A stretch of DNA of 64,000 nucleotides from Nocardia asteroides (GTDB taxonomy: Bacteria > Actinomycetota > Actinomycetes > Mycobacteriales > Mycobacteriaceae), in assembly GCA_019930625.1 (NCBI GenBank), contig CP082844.1, forward strand, positions 3,410,001 to 3,474,000, given 5' to 3'. The notes under the pieces are model-generated. The model was not told where the DNA came from. It made no database searches and saw only the letters and a program-made list of their open reading frames with translations. Below are positions 32,849-42,535 of the stretch, one piece after another. Position 1 is the stretch's first letter. Each line of letters opens with the position of its first letter. A program made the position numbers and the translations under genes.

Positions 32849-34063
32849 TCAATCGGATACGGCGCGCACGACGACCGCGGAGTTGAACCCCCAGCGCCCA
32901 CGAGCCAGGACGAGCGCGCCGCCGACGGTGGCGGTGCGCGCGGCGCCGAGGACCAGGTCGATCCGGTAGTCCTCGGCGAGGGTGGTGGTGCCCGCGGTCG
33001 GCGGGATCACCGAGTCGCGCATCGCCAGCAGCGCGGTCACGATGTCGAGCGGACCCGCGCCGGAGAACAGGCGTCCGGTCAGCGGTTTCGACGCGGTGAC
33101 CGGAACGCCGCCCGGCCCGAACACCGCCTCGATGGCGGCGGCCTCGTCGCGGTCGCGGTCGGGGATGCCGGAGGCGTCGGCGAACACCACATCGATGTCA
33201 TCGGGCGTCATCCCCGCGTCGGCCAGCGCGAGTTCGGCGGCGCGGCGCAGGCCCGACGGGCGACCCGAATCGGGCGGTGGATCGAATGTCGAGGCATACC
33301 CGGCGATTTCGCCGTGCACCTTGGGCACGCCACGGGCCCGCGCGGCGGCGGCGTCCTCGACGACCAGCATCGCGCCGCCCTCACCGGGCACGTATCCGGC
33401 GGCGGCGGCGTCGAACGGCAGATAGGCGCGCTCGGGGTCGGTCGCGGCGCTCACCGCGCCGCTGGACAGATGCGCCGCCCAGCCCCACGGGTCCAGCGCC
33501 GAGTCGACGCCGCCGGTGACCACCAGCGGCGTTCCGCGCCGCACGGTGCGCCGCGCGTGGCCGACCGCGTCCAGCCCGCCGGCCTGCTCGGCGACCAAAG
33601 CGCTGCTCGGCCCGCGCATGCCGTGCCGGATGGAGATCTGGCCGGTGTTGACCGCGTAGAACCACGCGAAGGACTCGTACACGCTGACGTGCTCGGAGCC
33701 CAGAGACCACAGCTTCTTGAACTCCCGGTGGGTGAATTCGAAACCACCGGAGGCGTTTCCGGTCACCACGCCCATCTCGTAGTCGGTCATCGTGGTGGTG
33801 TCGACCTTCGCGTCGTCCAGCGCCCACTGCGCGGCGACCAGCGCCATCCGGGTCGAGATGTCCGTCTGCGGCAGCAGCCGGCTCGGCAGGTGCTCACCGG
33901 CGTCGAAATCGGCCAACTGGCCGGCCAGACGCGCCGCCGAGCGACTGGTGTCGAACCGGGTGAGCGGCGCGATTCCGCCGCGCCCGGCCAGCACGGCATC
34001 CCAGAAACGCTCCACGCCCATACCGTTCGGCGCGAGCACTCCCATTCCGGTCACCAGGATCAT
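32849..34063 (-). CDS. Chain-length factor (KSbeta) of the type II PKS
   Basis: 404 residues. A ketosynthase fold in which the active cysteine is replaced by glutamine ([17 protein letters not shown]), the mark of KSbeta. It pairs with KSalpha and sets chain length. [17 protein letters not shown] opens the protein and [14 protein letters not shown] closes it. ATG 34063 overlaps the KSalpha stop by four bases, so the heterodimer partners are made together. Chain length (probably 16 or more carbons) cannot be read off with confidence. Confidence 0.95.
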   Translation of the reverse strand: MILVTGMGVLAPNGMGVERFWDAVLAGRGGIAPLTRFDTSRSAARLAGQLADFDAGEHLPSRLLPQTDISTRMALVAAQWALDDAKVDTTTMTDYEMGVVTGNASGGFEFTHREFKKLWSLGSEHVSVYESFAWFYAVNTGQISIRHGMRGPSSALVAEQAGGLDAVGHARRTVRRGTPLVVTGGVDSALDPWGWAAHLSSGAVSAATDPERAYLPFDAAAAGYVPGEGGAMLVVEDAAAARARGVPKVHGEIAGYASTFDPPPDSGRPSGLRRAAELALADAGMTPDDIDVVFADASGIPDRDRDEAAAIEAVFGPGGVPVTASKPLTGRLFSGAGPLDIVTALLAMRDSVIPPTAGTTTLAEDYRIDLVLGAARTATVGGALVLARGRWGFNSAVVVRAVSD

Positions 34064-35328
34064 GCCGCCACCGCCTCCGCCTTGCGCAGCACCATCGCGC
34101 TCTGGAAGCCGCCGAACCCGCTGCCCACGGTGAGCACGGTGTCCATCCGCTGCTCGCGGGCGACCAGCGGCACGTAGTCCAGATCGCATTCGGGGTCGGG
34201 TTCGTGCAGGTTCGCCGTCGGCGGCACCACCTGGTGCTCCAGCGCCAGCAGCGAGGCGGCGATCTCGACCGAGCCGATCGCGCCGAGCGAGTGCCCGACC
34301 ATCGACTTGATCGAGCTCATCGGCGTGGCGTAGGCGTGCGTGCCGAGACTGCGCTTCACCGCGGCGGTTTCGTGCCGGTCGTTCTGCCTGGTGCCGGAGC
34401 CGTGGGCGTTGATGTAGTCCACGGCGGTCGGGTCGATCCTGGATTCGTCGAGCGCGACCCGGATGGCCTCGGCCATCTCGCGGCCGTCCGCCTTGAGTCC
34501 GGTCATGTGGTAGGCGTTGCACCGGGTGGCGTACCCGGTGATCTCGGCGTAGATGTGCGCACCCCGCTTGCGTGCGCTCTCGTACTCCTCGAGCACGAAC
34601 ATCGCGGCGCCCTCGGCGAGGACGAACCCGTTGCGGGAGTTGTCGAACGGCCGCGAGGCCACCTCCGCCTCGTCGTTACGTGGTGTGGTCGCCTTGATCG
34701 CGTCGAAGCAGGCCACGACGATCGGTGTGATCGGTGTGTCCGACGCGCCGGACACCATGACGTCGGCCGAGCCCTCCCGAATCAGCTGCACCGCGTGCCC
34801 GACCGAGTCCAGCCCCGAGGTACACCCGTTGGAGACCATCGCCACGGGCCCCTCCGCACCCACGCTCCAGGCCACTTCGGCGGGCATCACGCTGGGGATC
34901 ATGTAGTCGAACATGTGCGGGGAGAGGTAGCTCTCGTCGACCAGCCAGTTCTTGCCGGAGTCCGACAGCACCAGGTATTCGCGCTCGAGACTGGTGGCCG
35001 CGGCGACCGCGCTACCGAGGCTCACGCCGAGCCGGTGCGGATCGACCGCCGCGAGGTCGAGCCCGCTGTCGGCCACCGCCTCCCGCGCGCAGACCACGGC
35101 GAACTGCACCGCCCGGTCCATTCGCCGAATCTCCCTGGGCGACAAACCTTCCCGCGCCGGGTCGAAGTCGGCCTCGCCGGCCACCTGGGACCGGTACGGG
35201 GAGGCGTCGAAGAACGAGATACGGCGCGTCGCGGTACGGCCTTCCGAAAGCAGCTTCCAGAACTCGTCCTTGCCCGACCCGCCGGGCGCGCGGACCCCGA
35301 GCCCGGTGACGACGACGCGGCGGCTCAT
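34060..35328 (-). CDS. Ketosynthase alpha of the type II PKS
   Basis: 422 residues. The active cysteine is in [17 protein letters not shown]; the catalytic histidines are in [15 protein letters not shown] and [15 protein letters not shown]. It is very close to actinorhodin-type KSalpha. It begins with [20 protein letters not shown]. Its ATG overlaps the stop of a ten-codon leader frame (ATGA). It is the first enzyme gene of a seven-gene overlapping operon running to 28689. Confidence 0.97.
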   Translation of the reverse strand: MSRRVVVTGLGVRAPGGSGKDEFWKLLSEGRTATRRISFFDASPYRSQVAGEADFDPAREGLSPREIRRMDRAVQFAVVCAREAVADSGLDLAAVDPHRLGVSLGSAVAAATSLEREYLVLSDSGKNWLVDESYLSPHMFDYMIPSVMPAEVAWSVGAEGPVAMVSNGCTSGLDSVGHAVQLIREGSADVMVSGASDTPITPIVVACFDAIKATTPRNDEAEVASRPFDNSRNGFVLAEGAAMFVLEEYESARKRGAHIYAEITGYATRCNAYHMTGLKADGREMAEAIRVALDESRIDPTAVDYINAHGSGTRQNDRHETAAVKRSLGTHAYATPMSSIKSMVGHSLGAIGSVEIAASLLALEHQVVPPTANLHEPDPECDLDYVPLVAREQRMDTVLTVGSGFGGFQSAMVLRKAEAVAA

Positions 35329-35357
35329 CGCGCACCACCGGATGCGTTCAGATTCAT
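35325..35357 (-). CDS. Ten-residue leader peptide ahead of KSalpha
   Basis: An ATG with GGGAGA at proper distance opens the short frame [10 protein letters not shown], whose TGA overlaps the KSalpha ATG. KSalpha has no good ribosome site of its own, so ribosomes terminating here would restart on KSalpha. It is seen directly; whether it is translated is inference. Confidence 0.5.
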   Translation of the reverse strand: MNLNASGGAR

Positions 35358-35402
35358 GGCGATTCTCCCTTCGATGGTGCGATCGAGCATCGAGGACGGC
35401 CC

Positions 35403-35444
35403 TCGAACATCGCTCGAGCGAACGAGTCGAGTTGTTCTCGAGCG
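35403..35444. promoter_or_regulatory. SARP-type direct repeats in the divergent cluster promoter
   Basis: Heptamers TCGAACA (35403), TCGAGCG (35414), TCGAGTT (35427) and TCGAGCG (35438) form two pairs each 11 bases apart. TCGAGC(G/C) is the known DnrI/ActII-ORF4 half-site. A CAGGCT -10-like hexamer starts exactly eight bases after the last repeat, the spacing reported for SARP promoters, reading toward the carboxyltransferase gene. Confidence 0.7.
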
Positions 35445-35527
35445 GCGGGGCGCAGGCTGTCGCTGTGATCGCCCGGCCGGCGCCGCCCGGACCGACCACC
35501 CGTTCCCGAGCACAGGAGACACGCGTG

Positions 35528-37213
35528 ATGAAGTCAGCACACGACCAGGAGGTCGCGGACTGGGTGCTCTGCCCTGCATGCCTGATCCCGCTGTACGGCA
35601 AGCGGTTCGCCCGCGACCTCGGCGTCTGCGGCGAATGCGGCAGGCATACTCCGATCACCGCGCGGCAGCGCATCGGACAGCTCGCCGACGAAGGGCGTTT
35701 CGAGCCGCTGCCGGTCGTCGTCACCGACGACGACCCGCTGACCTTCACCGACACGAAGTCCTACCCGGACCGGCTGGCCGCCGCTCGCGCCCGCACGGGC
35801 CTGCACGACGCGGTGCTGTGCGCGCAGGCCGCGATCGAGGGCAGGCCGGTGGTGATCGCCGCCATGGACTTCCGCTTCCTGGGCGGCAGCCTCGGCACCG
35901 CGGTCGGCGAGATGATCACCGCCGCCGCGGAGACGGCGCTGGCGCGGCGTATTCCGTTGATCATCGTCACCGCATCGGGTGGCGCCCGGATGCAGGAAGG
36001 CCCGCTGTCGCTGATGCAGATGGCCAAGACCAGCGCGGCGCTGGAGCAGCTGGACCGGGCGGGCGTGCTCACCGTCACCGTGATCACCGACCCCACCTAC
36101 GGCGGTGTAGCGGCCTCCTTCGCCACTCTCTCCGACGTGCTGATCGCCGAGCCGGGGGCGCGCCTGGGCTTCGCCGGGCGCCGGGTGATCGAGCAGACCA
36201 TCCGGCAGGAATTGCCCCCGAGGTTCCAGACGGCCGAATTCTTGCTGGAACGCGGGCTCATCGACATGATCGTGCCGCGGGCGGGTCTGCGCCAGGCGCT
36301 CGGCGCGCTGGTGCGAACCGCGGCCCAGGTCGACCCGGCGGAGACGTTCGTCCCCGCCGACGCCGGAGCGATCACCGATCCGGCCCGCATTCCCACGACC
36401 GATCCCTGGACGCAGGTGCGCCGGGCGCGGGCCCCGCAGCGGCCGACCGCACTCGACTACTTCGCCCTGGCCTTCGAGGAGTTCCGAGAGTTGCGCGGCG
36501 ACCGGATCTCCGGCGACTGCGCCGCCGTGGTGGGCGGAACGGCATGGCTCGCCGGGCGGCCGGTGATGCTGATCGGCCACCAGAAGGGACACGACCCGAA
36601 GGAGCTGATGGAGCGCAACTTCGGCATGCCGACCCCCGCCGGTTATCGCAAGGCGGCGCGGTTGATGCGGCTGGCCGAGAAGCTCGGCCTGCCCGTCATC
36701 ACCTTGATCGACACACCCGGCGCATACCCGGGCGCCACCGCCGAAGAGCAGGGGCAGGCGATCGTCATCGCGGAGAACATCCGGTTGATGTCCGCGCTGC
36801 GGGTGCCGGTGATCAGTGTGGTGATCGGTGAGGGCGGCAGCGGCGGAGCTCTGGCGCTCGGCGTCGCCAACCGCGTGCTGATGTTCGCCAACGGCACGTA
36901 TTCGGTGATCAGCCCGGAAGGCTGCGCGGCGATCGTATGGAACGATCCGGCCGCCGCGCCCGCGGCCGCGGCCGCGCTGGCGCTCACCGCGCGGGACCTG
37001 CTGGGTCTCGGCGTGGTCGACGCGGTGCTGCCCGAGCCGGGTGACGACGTGGGGTCGGCTCCCGTGGCCGCGGCCGAACAGCTGCGCCGCGCCCTCGCCG
37101 CGACCCTCGGCGAACTCGCCGGACGCAGCGGGACGGAGCTGGCCGACGAGCGCCGTGCCCGCTTCCGGCGCTTCGGCGCGCGGCGGCAGATCCTGGTCCG
37201 GTCGGTCGCGTGA
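35528..37213 (+). CDS. Acetyl-CoA carboxylase carboxyltransferase, fused beta-alpha (AccD-AccA)
   Basis: 561 residues. The first half is AccD-like, with a zinc ribbon (CPACLIPLY and CGECGRHTP) and [20 protein letters not shown]; the second half is AccA-like, with [19 protein letters not shown] and [16 protein letters not shown]. Fused forms are common in polyketide clusters. It transfers the carboxyl group from biotin to acetyl-CoA. ATG 35528 follows AGGAG; a GTG one codon earlier is an alternative. The AccC gene follows after 10 bases. Confidence 0.95.
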   Translation: MKSAHDQEVADWVLCPACLIPLYGKRFARDLGVCGECGRHTPITARQRIGQLADEGRFEPLPVVVTDDDPLTFTDTKSYPDRLAAARARTGLHDAVLCAQAAIEGRPVVIAAMDFRFLGGSLGTAVGEMITAAAETALARRIPLIIVTASGGARMQEGPLSLMQMAKTSAALEQLDRAGVLTVTVITDPTYGGVAASFATLSDVLIAEPGARLGFAGRRVIEQTIRQELPPRFQTAEFLLERGLIDMIVPRAGLRQALGALVRTAAQVDPAETFVPADAGAITDPARIPTTDPWTQVRRARAPQRPTALDYFALAFEEFRELRGDRISGDCAAVVGGTAWLAGRPVMLIGHQKGHDPKELMERNFGMPTPAGYRKAARLMRLAEKLGLPVITLIDTPGAYPGATAEEQGQAIVIAENIRLMSALRVPVISVVIGEGGSGGALALGVANRVLMFANGTYSVISPEGCAAIVWNDPAAAPAAAAALALTARDLLGLGVVDAVLPEPGDDVGSAPVAAAEQLRRALAATLGELAGRSGTELADERRARFRRFGARRQILVRSVA

Positions 37214-37223
37214 GGGTGTGGCC

Positions 37224-38573
37224 ATGTTCGAGAAGATCCTGATCGCCAACCGCGGCGAGATCGCGCTGCGCGTCGCGCGCACCTGCCGTGAACTCGGCGT
37301 GCGCACCGTGGCGGTGCACTCGGTCGCCGACGCCGATTCGGCGGTGGTGCGTTTCGCCGACGAAGCGGTGCAGATCGGCCCCTCCGCGGCCAAACGCAGT
37401 TATCTGAACGCCGCGGCGATCCTGGCCGCCGCCGAGCTCACCGGCGCCGAGGCGATCCATCCCGGATACGGATTCCTCTCGGAGTCACCGGATTTCGCCG
37501 ACGCCTGCCGGGCGGCGGGCGTCACGCTGATCGGGCCGCCCGCCGAGGTGATGGCTCAGCTCGGCGACAAGCAGTCGGCGCGCACCCTGATGGCGAAAGC
37601 GGGCCTGCCGTTACTGCCGGGCAGCCTCGACCCGCTCGAGCTCGACGAGGCCCACGCACTCGCGGATTCGATCGGCTTCCCGGTGATCATCAAGGCGGCC
37701 GCGGGCGGCGGTGGACGCGGCATGCAGGTGGTGCACGAGAGCGCGGCGTTCCCGCGCGCCTATCAGGAGACCAGGGCGACGGCGCGAATGCTGTTCGGCG
37801 ACAGCCGCGTGTACCTGGAGAAGTACCTCGCCGCGGCCAGGCACGTGGAGATCCAGGTGCTGTGCGACGGTCACGGCAACGGCGTGCATCTGGGTGAACG
37901 CGACTGCTCGGTACAGCGCAGGCATCAGAAATTGATCGAGGAATCACCGGCTCCGCTGCTGCCGGAAGGGCTTGCCGAGACAATGGGCAGGTCTGCCGTC
38001 GGCGGTGTGGTCGAAGCGGGCTATGTCGGAGCGGGAACCGTGGAATTCCTGGTCGACCGGGACGGAAATTACTATTTCATGGAGGTGAACTGCCGAATTC
38101 AGGTGGAACATCCGGTCACCGAGATGGTGACCGGCATCGATTTGATCGCCGAACAGATCCGGGTCGCGGCGGGGCAACCGCTCGGCTTCGCGCAGGATGA
38201 CATCGTCCTGCGCGGTGCGGCGATCGAATGCCGGATCAATGCCGAAGACCCTGCCGCCGAATTCGCGCCCGCTCCGGGGGTCCTGGCGGAATTCACGCCA
38301 CCCGGAGGGCCTTTCGTACGCGTCGACACGCATGCGCACGCCGGTTATTCGATACCTCCGCACTACGATTCGCTGCTGGCCAAACTGGTGGTGTGGGCGC
38401 CGGACCGCGACCGGGCGCTCGCCCGGATGCGGCGAGCGCTGGAGGATTTCCGGATCTCCGGCGCCCGCGTCGCCACCACTCGGGATTTCCTGCGCGAGGT
38501 GCTCGACCACCCTGCCATGCGCGCCGCGACGCATACCACCGGGTTGGTGGACGAGATCCTCGGGCGGGAGTGA
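37224..38573 (+). CDS. accC: Biotin carboxylase subunit of acetyl-CoA carboxylase
   Basis: 449 residues. Full ATP-grasp biotin carboxylase: FEKILIANRGEIALRVARTC, EAIHPGYGFLSES, the glycine loop AAAGGGGRGMQVV, the carboxylation site ERDCSVQRRHQKLIEESPAP, and FMEVNCRIQVEHPVTEMVTG with the catalytic arginine. It carboxylates the cluster BCCP. A palindromic terminator follows. Its presence inside the cluster shows that malonyl-CoA supply is controlled together with polyketide synthesis. Confidence 0.96.
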   Translation: MFEKILIANRGEIALRVARTCRELGVRTVAVHSVADADSAVVRFADEAVQIGPSAAKRSYLNAAAILAAAELTGAEAIHPGYGFLSESPDFADACRAAGVTLIGPPAEVMAQLGDKQSARTLMAKAGLPLLPGSLDPLELDEAHALADSIGFPVIIKAAAGGGGRGMQVVHESAAFPRAYQETRATARMLFGDSRVYLEKYLAAARHVEIQVLCDGHGNGVHLGERDCSVQRRHQKLIEESPAPLLPEGLAETMGRSAVGGVVEAGYVGAGTVEFLVDRDGNYYFMEVNCRIQVEHPVTEMVTGIDLIAEQIRVAAGQPLGFAQDDIVLRGAAIECRINAEDPAAEFAPAPGVLAEFTPPGGPFVRVDTHAHAGYSIPPHYDSLLAKLVVWAPDRDRALARMRRALEDFRISGARVATTRDFLREVLDHPAMRAATHTTGLVDEILGRE

Positions 38574-38590
38574 GCGCGACCGGACTTCGC

Positions 38591-38614
38591 CCGGCGCGAC
38601 GCGCGTCGCGCCGG
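38591..38614. terminator. Palindromic terminator at the cluster end
   Basis: CCGGCGCGAC and GTCGCGCCGG pair around GCGC between the converging AccC and SARP genes. Confidence 0.65.
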
Positions 38615-38632
38615 ACGAACGCCGCGGCGGCG

Positions 38633-39499
38633 TCAGGCGGGCTCGGCGGCGGCGCGCAACTCGGGGGAGGACCACCCGATCAGATAACCGGCGTGCCGGC
38701 TGTTGAGCATCGCGCTCACCGAGACGTCGGATGCGGCCAGGATGTCCTGGTGCAGCTTCTGGAGCTTCTGGCAGGGGTCCAGCCCCAGTTCGTCCTGCAT
38801 GCACCTGCTGAACTGCTGATAGGAGGCCAGAGCGCGGGCACGCTGCCCAGAGCGGGACAAGGCGAACATGTAGTACGCCTGCAGCCGCTCGTGCAACGGA
38901 TGTTGCATGGTCAGCCGCGCGAGGTCAGGACATACCTCGCGGTGCCTGCCGAGGCGCAATTCCGCCTCCACGCGCAGTTCGACGTTGGTCAGCCGCAGGT
39001 GGTCCAGATGCGAGATCTCCGCGGCGAGCGGATGGCCGCCCTCCACGTCGACCAGCGCCGGCCCGCTCCACAGCGCTTCGGCCGCGCTGAACAGATCCAC
39101 CGCGCGCTGGTCGTCTCCGGTCTTGGCCGCGCACCGGGCCGCCGCGGACATGGACTGGTAGTCGCGCAGATCGAACACGCAATCCTTGACGTCGAAGGAG
39201 TAGCCCTTGCTGCGGGTGCGCAGAAAGCGTTCGGCCACCTCGGCCTGCCCCATCCCGAGCTGCTCGGCCATCTTCTTGCGAATTCCGAGAATATATGTCT
39301 GCACGACGGTCACCGCGCTGCGCGGGGGATCGTCGTTCCATAGTTCTTCGATCAGTGTCGTCACCGGAACGACCGTGTCGTGCCGGACCAAGAGTAATGC
39401 GAGCAACTGCCGCTGCTTCTGTGCAGTCGGCGTCGCGTTGTGGTTGTTGAGAGCAAGCGTCAATGGGCCTAGAACGCGAGCGCATACCGAATACTTCAC
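38633..39499 (-). CDS. SARP-family pathway activator
   Basis: 288 residues. The N-terminal OmpR-like winged helix (about 5-100: VLGPLTLALNN, QKQRQLLALLLVRHDTVVP, RSAVTVVQTYILGIRKKM) is followed by the bacterial transcriptional activation domain of TPR-like helices (about 105-265: DYQSMSAAARCAAKTGD, HPLHERLQAYYMFALSRSGQ). It is the size of ActII-ORF4/DnrI, without an ATPase domain. Such proteins switch on their own gene cluster by binding TCGAGC-type direct repeats, which are present at the KSalpha/carboxylase promoter. Confidence 0.93.
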   Translation of the reverse strand: MKYSVCARVLGPLTLALNNHNATPTAQKQRQLLALLLVRHDTVVPVTTLIEELWNDDPPRSAVTVVQTYILGIRKKMAEQLGMGQAEVAERFLRTRSKGYSFDVKDCVFDLRDYQSMSAAARCAAKTGDDQRAVDLFSAAEALWSGPALVDVEGGHPLAAEISHLDHLRLTNVELRVEAELRLGRHREVCPDLARLTMQHPLHERLQAYYMFALSRSGQRARALASYQQFSRCMQDELGLDPCQKLQKLHQDILAASDVSVSAMLNSRHAGYLIGWSSPELRAAAEPA

Positions 39500-39682
39500 T
39501 GGGAGCTCTCCTACGGGCGACTATCCCCCCGACCGACGTGAGATTCTCGATTCCCACCGCTCTGTAGGCACCGTCCACAGTAGCTAGAAAACGGTATCTA
39601 CGCCGTGAATCCTGAGTAATATCAGAGTTAACAGTACGCGGTAGACTTTCGAATTCGGTTTCAGCGCAAGGATATTCGCCCG

Positions 39683-40354
39683 TTATTTGCGCAGTGATCG
39701 GGTGCGGCGAATTCGTAGGATGTTGTCTTTTCGGGTGCCCGGCTGTCCCTCGGGGCCCGCGTGCTCGCGTTCGGCGAGCTCGTCGACTTCGACCTGCCAT
39801 TCGGCCGGGTCCGGCGCAAGGCCGGCGAGCACCTCGGCGGTGGTCGGAAAGTGCACGTGGGCGGGCGGTTCCGTGACCCAGGAGGGCCATTCCGCGTGCC
39901 CGACGATCAGCAGCAGACCCCCGGGCGCCACCGCCTCGGCGGCGCGGCGCAGGATCCGCATCCGCTCACCGTCCTCGGCGGGCGGTGAGTGCAGATACTG
40001 CGCGGTGACGAGATCGAACCGTCCGGGCGGGAAGGTGTGGGCGAGATCGTGCCGCTGCCAATCGATTTCGCTGGTAAGTCCCTGTCGTGCCGCCTGCGCC
40101 CTGGCGCGGCCGAGCGCGGTCTCCGACACGTCCACCGCGGTGACCCGCCAGCCGCGCTCGGCCAGCCAGATCGCGTCGGCGCCTTCGGCGCAGCCCAGAT
40201 CCAGTGCCGTACCGGGGGTGACCCCTTCGATCTCCCGTACCAGCAGGAAGTTCGGCTGTCCCGACCAGACCCGCTCGCGTTCGCCGTAGAAGGTCTCCCA
40301 GTACTCGACCGTCGTCGGTGTCGTCCGGTCGGCGTGGTGGTGTGTCGCACTCAT
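39683..40354 (-). CDS. Class I SAM-dependent methyltransferase
   Basis: 223 residues from ATG 40354. Motif I is TALDLGCAEGADAIWLAERG, then VTAVDVSETALGRARAQA with the acidic ribose-binding residue, and motif IV in FDLVTAQYLHSPP. The pattern resembles the TehB/UbiE-like methyltransferases of actinobacteria. It lies just outside the SARP gene; whether it methylates the polyketide is unknown, and the lack of close spacing argues it is a separate gene. Confidence 0.85.
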   Translation of the reverse strand: MSATHHHADRTTPTTVEYWETFYGERERVWSGQPNFLLVREIEGVTPGTALDLGCAEGADAIWLAERGWRVTAVDVSETALGRARAQAARQGLTSEIDWQRHDLAHTFPPGRFDLVTAQYLHSPPAEDGERMRILRRAAEAVAPGGLLLIVGHAEWPSWVTEPPAHVHFPTTAEVLAGLAPDPAEWQVEVDELAEREHAGPEGQPGTRKDNILRIRRTRSLRK

Positions 40355-40476
40355 GCGTTCCACGATCCGACGAATCGACCGATTCGGCAAATATCGTTGC
40401 CGGTTCGGCAACCTGCACGGCGACCGCTCGTGCCGCGGCGAGGCGGACGGCGCGGTCGCGCCCGCCCGCACGCGGG

Positions 40477-40704
40477 TCAGCAGTCGTCGAGCGGGTCGCG
40501 CAGGATCATGCCCTCAGCGGCACGCAGGCGCGTGGTCATGGTCGTCAGAAGATCGACGGAATCCTCGGACAGGCCGATGACCGTGTGTAGCAGCCTGCGC
40601 AGCCGCGGGCTGGTGATCCGTTCGGCCACGCTGCTGTCGTGGTCGGTGGGTTCGGCGTCGAGCTGTCGGTCGAGATCCACGGGAAAATACTCACAATCGG
40701 TCAT
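40477..40704 (-). CDS. Small hypothetical protein
   Basis: 75 residues from ATG 40704. It is acidic and helical (RLRRLLHTVIGLSEDSVDLLTTMTTRL) and ends RDPLDDC. I do not recognise it; the central helix resembles the tail of small XRE-associated proteins. A GGGGG stretch precedes the start. Longer upstream frames lack support. Confidence 0.45.
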   Translation of the reverse strand: MTDCEYFPVDLDRQLDAEPTDHDSSVAERITSPRLRRLLHTVIGLSEDSVDLLTTMTTRLRAAEGMILRDPLDDC

Positions 40705-41144
40705 CGGGCCCCCAGGAACCATTGTGGATGCGCCGGACCGTGCCAGGAACGATGCGTCGGCACGGGCGGGGTCGTTCTGGGCGCAGCGTACATCGCGCAC
40801 AGTTGGTCGCTGGACCGGGTCGGAATGGATGCATGTGGTCTCCCTGCCGCAGTCGGGTCGGCTCGTCCGTGCCGTGGCCGTGCCCGCCTCGGTGCCGAGA
40901 CCGCAACCATTGTTCCACTGCCCCTGCGGAATTCGGCAATCCGCTACTGTCGGTGCAGGTCGCGGACGTGCGGCGTCGCGTGCGGATGGTCAAGTCGGGG
41001 TACGATCACCCGGTCGTCGGTCCCCAATTTTGGGAAATCGACCCCTGTGCGGCACGCCCGCCCCGAAATCGGGAGTTCACGCCGCGCGCCCGTGACACGA
41101 TGAGTGGCGGCCGAAGCAGGTACCGAACCGATGAAGGACCCGCC
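40705..41144. other. 440-base intergenic region before the SDR gene
   Basis: No gene is supported. The one notable element is CCCAATTTTGGG (41023-41034), a perfect inverted repeat about 110 bases upstream of the SDR gene, a possible operator. Confidence 0.4.
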
Positions 41145-41975
41145 ATGGGGAATCTCGACGACAGGGTAGCGGTGATCACCGGTGGCGCCCGCGGACAAGG
41201 CCGCGCGCACGCCGTGGCGCTGGCGAAGGCGGGGGCGGACATCGTGGTGTGCGATATCGCCGCACCGTTGCCCGGCCTTCCCTACGCTCTGAGCACCCTC
41301 GACGACTTGGCCGAGACCGCCGCGCTGGTCGAGCGGACCGGCCGCCGCTGCATCGCCGTGCAAGCCGACGTGCGCAGCCTGGAACAGATGCGGACGGTCG
41401 CCGAGCGCGCGCTCGAGGAATTCGACCGCATCGACATCCTGATCGCCAACGCGGGTATCGCGTCCAACTCACCCGTCGCCGAGATGGACGAGCAGTTGTG
41501 GCAGGACATGATCGACACCAACCTGACCGGAGTGTTCCACAGCTTCCGCGCGATCGTCCCGCACATGATCGAGCGCCGCTGGGGTCGGGTAGTGGCCACC
41601 TCGTCCATCGTGGCGAAGATGGGCGTGCGCAACGCGGCGCACTACGCGGCGAGCAAGTGGGGCGTGCTCGGCCTGGTGAAGTCACTGTCGCTGGAGGTGG
41701 CGCAGTACGGCATCACGGTGAACGCCCTGCTGCCCTCCGGCGTGGACACCGACATGATCCAGAACCCCGCGACCTGGCGGCTCATGGTGCCGGACAAGGA
41801 GAATCCCACCAAGGAGGACTGGATGGCGATCATCGAATCCGGCCCGCCCAACGGCGATTTGATCCAGCCCGCCGAGGTGGCCGAAGCGGTGCTGTTGCTG
41901 GTCTCCGAGCACGGCCGGCACTTCAACGGGGAGGCTGTCACCATTTCCTGCGGCGGCAGCGCGAATACCTCCTAG
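41145..41975 (+). CDS. Mycofactocin-type SDR oxidoreductase
   Basis: 276 residues from ATG 41145. SDR cofactor motif VITGGARGQGRAHAVALAKAG, catalytic serine in VATSSIVAKMG and Y-x3-K in YAASKWG. The characteristic insertion after the second strand (PYALSTLDDLAETAALVERT) and the GARGQGRAH signature mark the TIGR03971 group, whose members hold NAD(H) tightly and pass electrons to mycofactocin. The alcohol substrate is unknown. No mycofactocin biosynthesis genes are in the window. Confidence 0.85.
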   Translation: MGNLDDRVAVITGGARGQGRAHAVALAKAGADIVVCDIAAPLPGLPYALSTLDDLAETAALVERTGRRCIAVQADVRSLEQMRTVAERALEEFDRIDILIANAGIASNSPVAEMDEQLWQDMIDTNLTGVFHSFRAIVPHMIERRWGRVVATSSIVAKMGVRNAAHYAASKWGVLGLVKSLSLEVAQYGITVNALLPSGVDTDMIQNPATWRLMVPDKENPTKEDWMAIIESGPPNGDLIQPAEVAEAVLLLVSEHGRHFNGEAVTISCGGSANTS

Positions 41976-42112
41976 CGGCGCTCCCGTCCGCTGGAAAGGT
42001 CTGGCCGCGAACGCAGTTCGCGTCGTCGCGCTGCTGTACAGACCGAGCGCACCCATGCTTCACTGGAGGCACAAGGTCTGTGCACTGCCAGCTTCCGGCC
42101 AGGAGTCAGCGC

Positions 42113-42493
42113 ATGTTCCGCGATACCGAACGGACCGGCCCGCTTCGGTTTTCGGTGTGCCGACCGCGCCCTGACGTCACCATGCTGATGGTGGCGGGCG
42201 AGATCGATGTCGCCACCGCACCCCGGCTTCGCGCGCAGCTGGCGAGCGGCCCGGCCCGCCGTGCGGCCGTCCTCGTGCTCGACCTCTCGCCGGTCACGTT
42301 CCTCGCGGCGGCCGGGCTGAGCGTCTTGGTCGAGGCGCAGGCCGAGGTGACGCGGACGCGCCGCCGGATGGCGCTGATCACCCGGGTGCGGCCGGTGGAC
42401 CGAGTCATCGAGGTCACCGGACTGGCCGACCGGTTCCATCGGGTGCGGTCGCTGGAGGCCGCCCTCGCACCCGGCTACGACGAAACCGCTTGA
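42113..42493 (+). CDS. STAS-domain anti-sigma-factor-antagonist-like protein
   Basis: 126 residues, ATG preceded by AGGAG. The STAS fold is shown by TMLMVAGEIDVATAPRLRAQ and VLDLSPVTFLAAAGLSVLVE. In classical antagonists (SpoIIAA, RsbV) the second strand ends D-S-S/A-G, with the serine phosphorylated by the anti-sigma kinase. Here the corresponding residues are Ala-Ala-Ala-Gly, so that control is absent and the protein may be constitutively active or have another partner. No kinase or sigma gene is adjacent. Confidence 0.82.
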   Translation: MFRDTERTGPLRFSVCRPRPDVTMLMVAGEIDVATAPRLRAQLASGPARRAAVLVLDLSPVTFLAAAGLSVLVEAQAEVTRTRRRMALITRVRPVDRVIEVTGLADRFHRVRSLEAALAPGYDETA

Positions 42494-42535
42494 CGGGCGC
42501 CGGCCGACCGAAGTCCGCCGCCGCCCGTCCGCCGC

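Noticed and set aside
34204..36831. Long plus-strand frame across KSalpha and the carboxyltransferase
   Set aside because: Antisense and out-of-frame shadow; the real proteins in the other frames are unmistakable.
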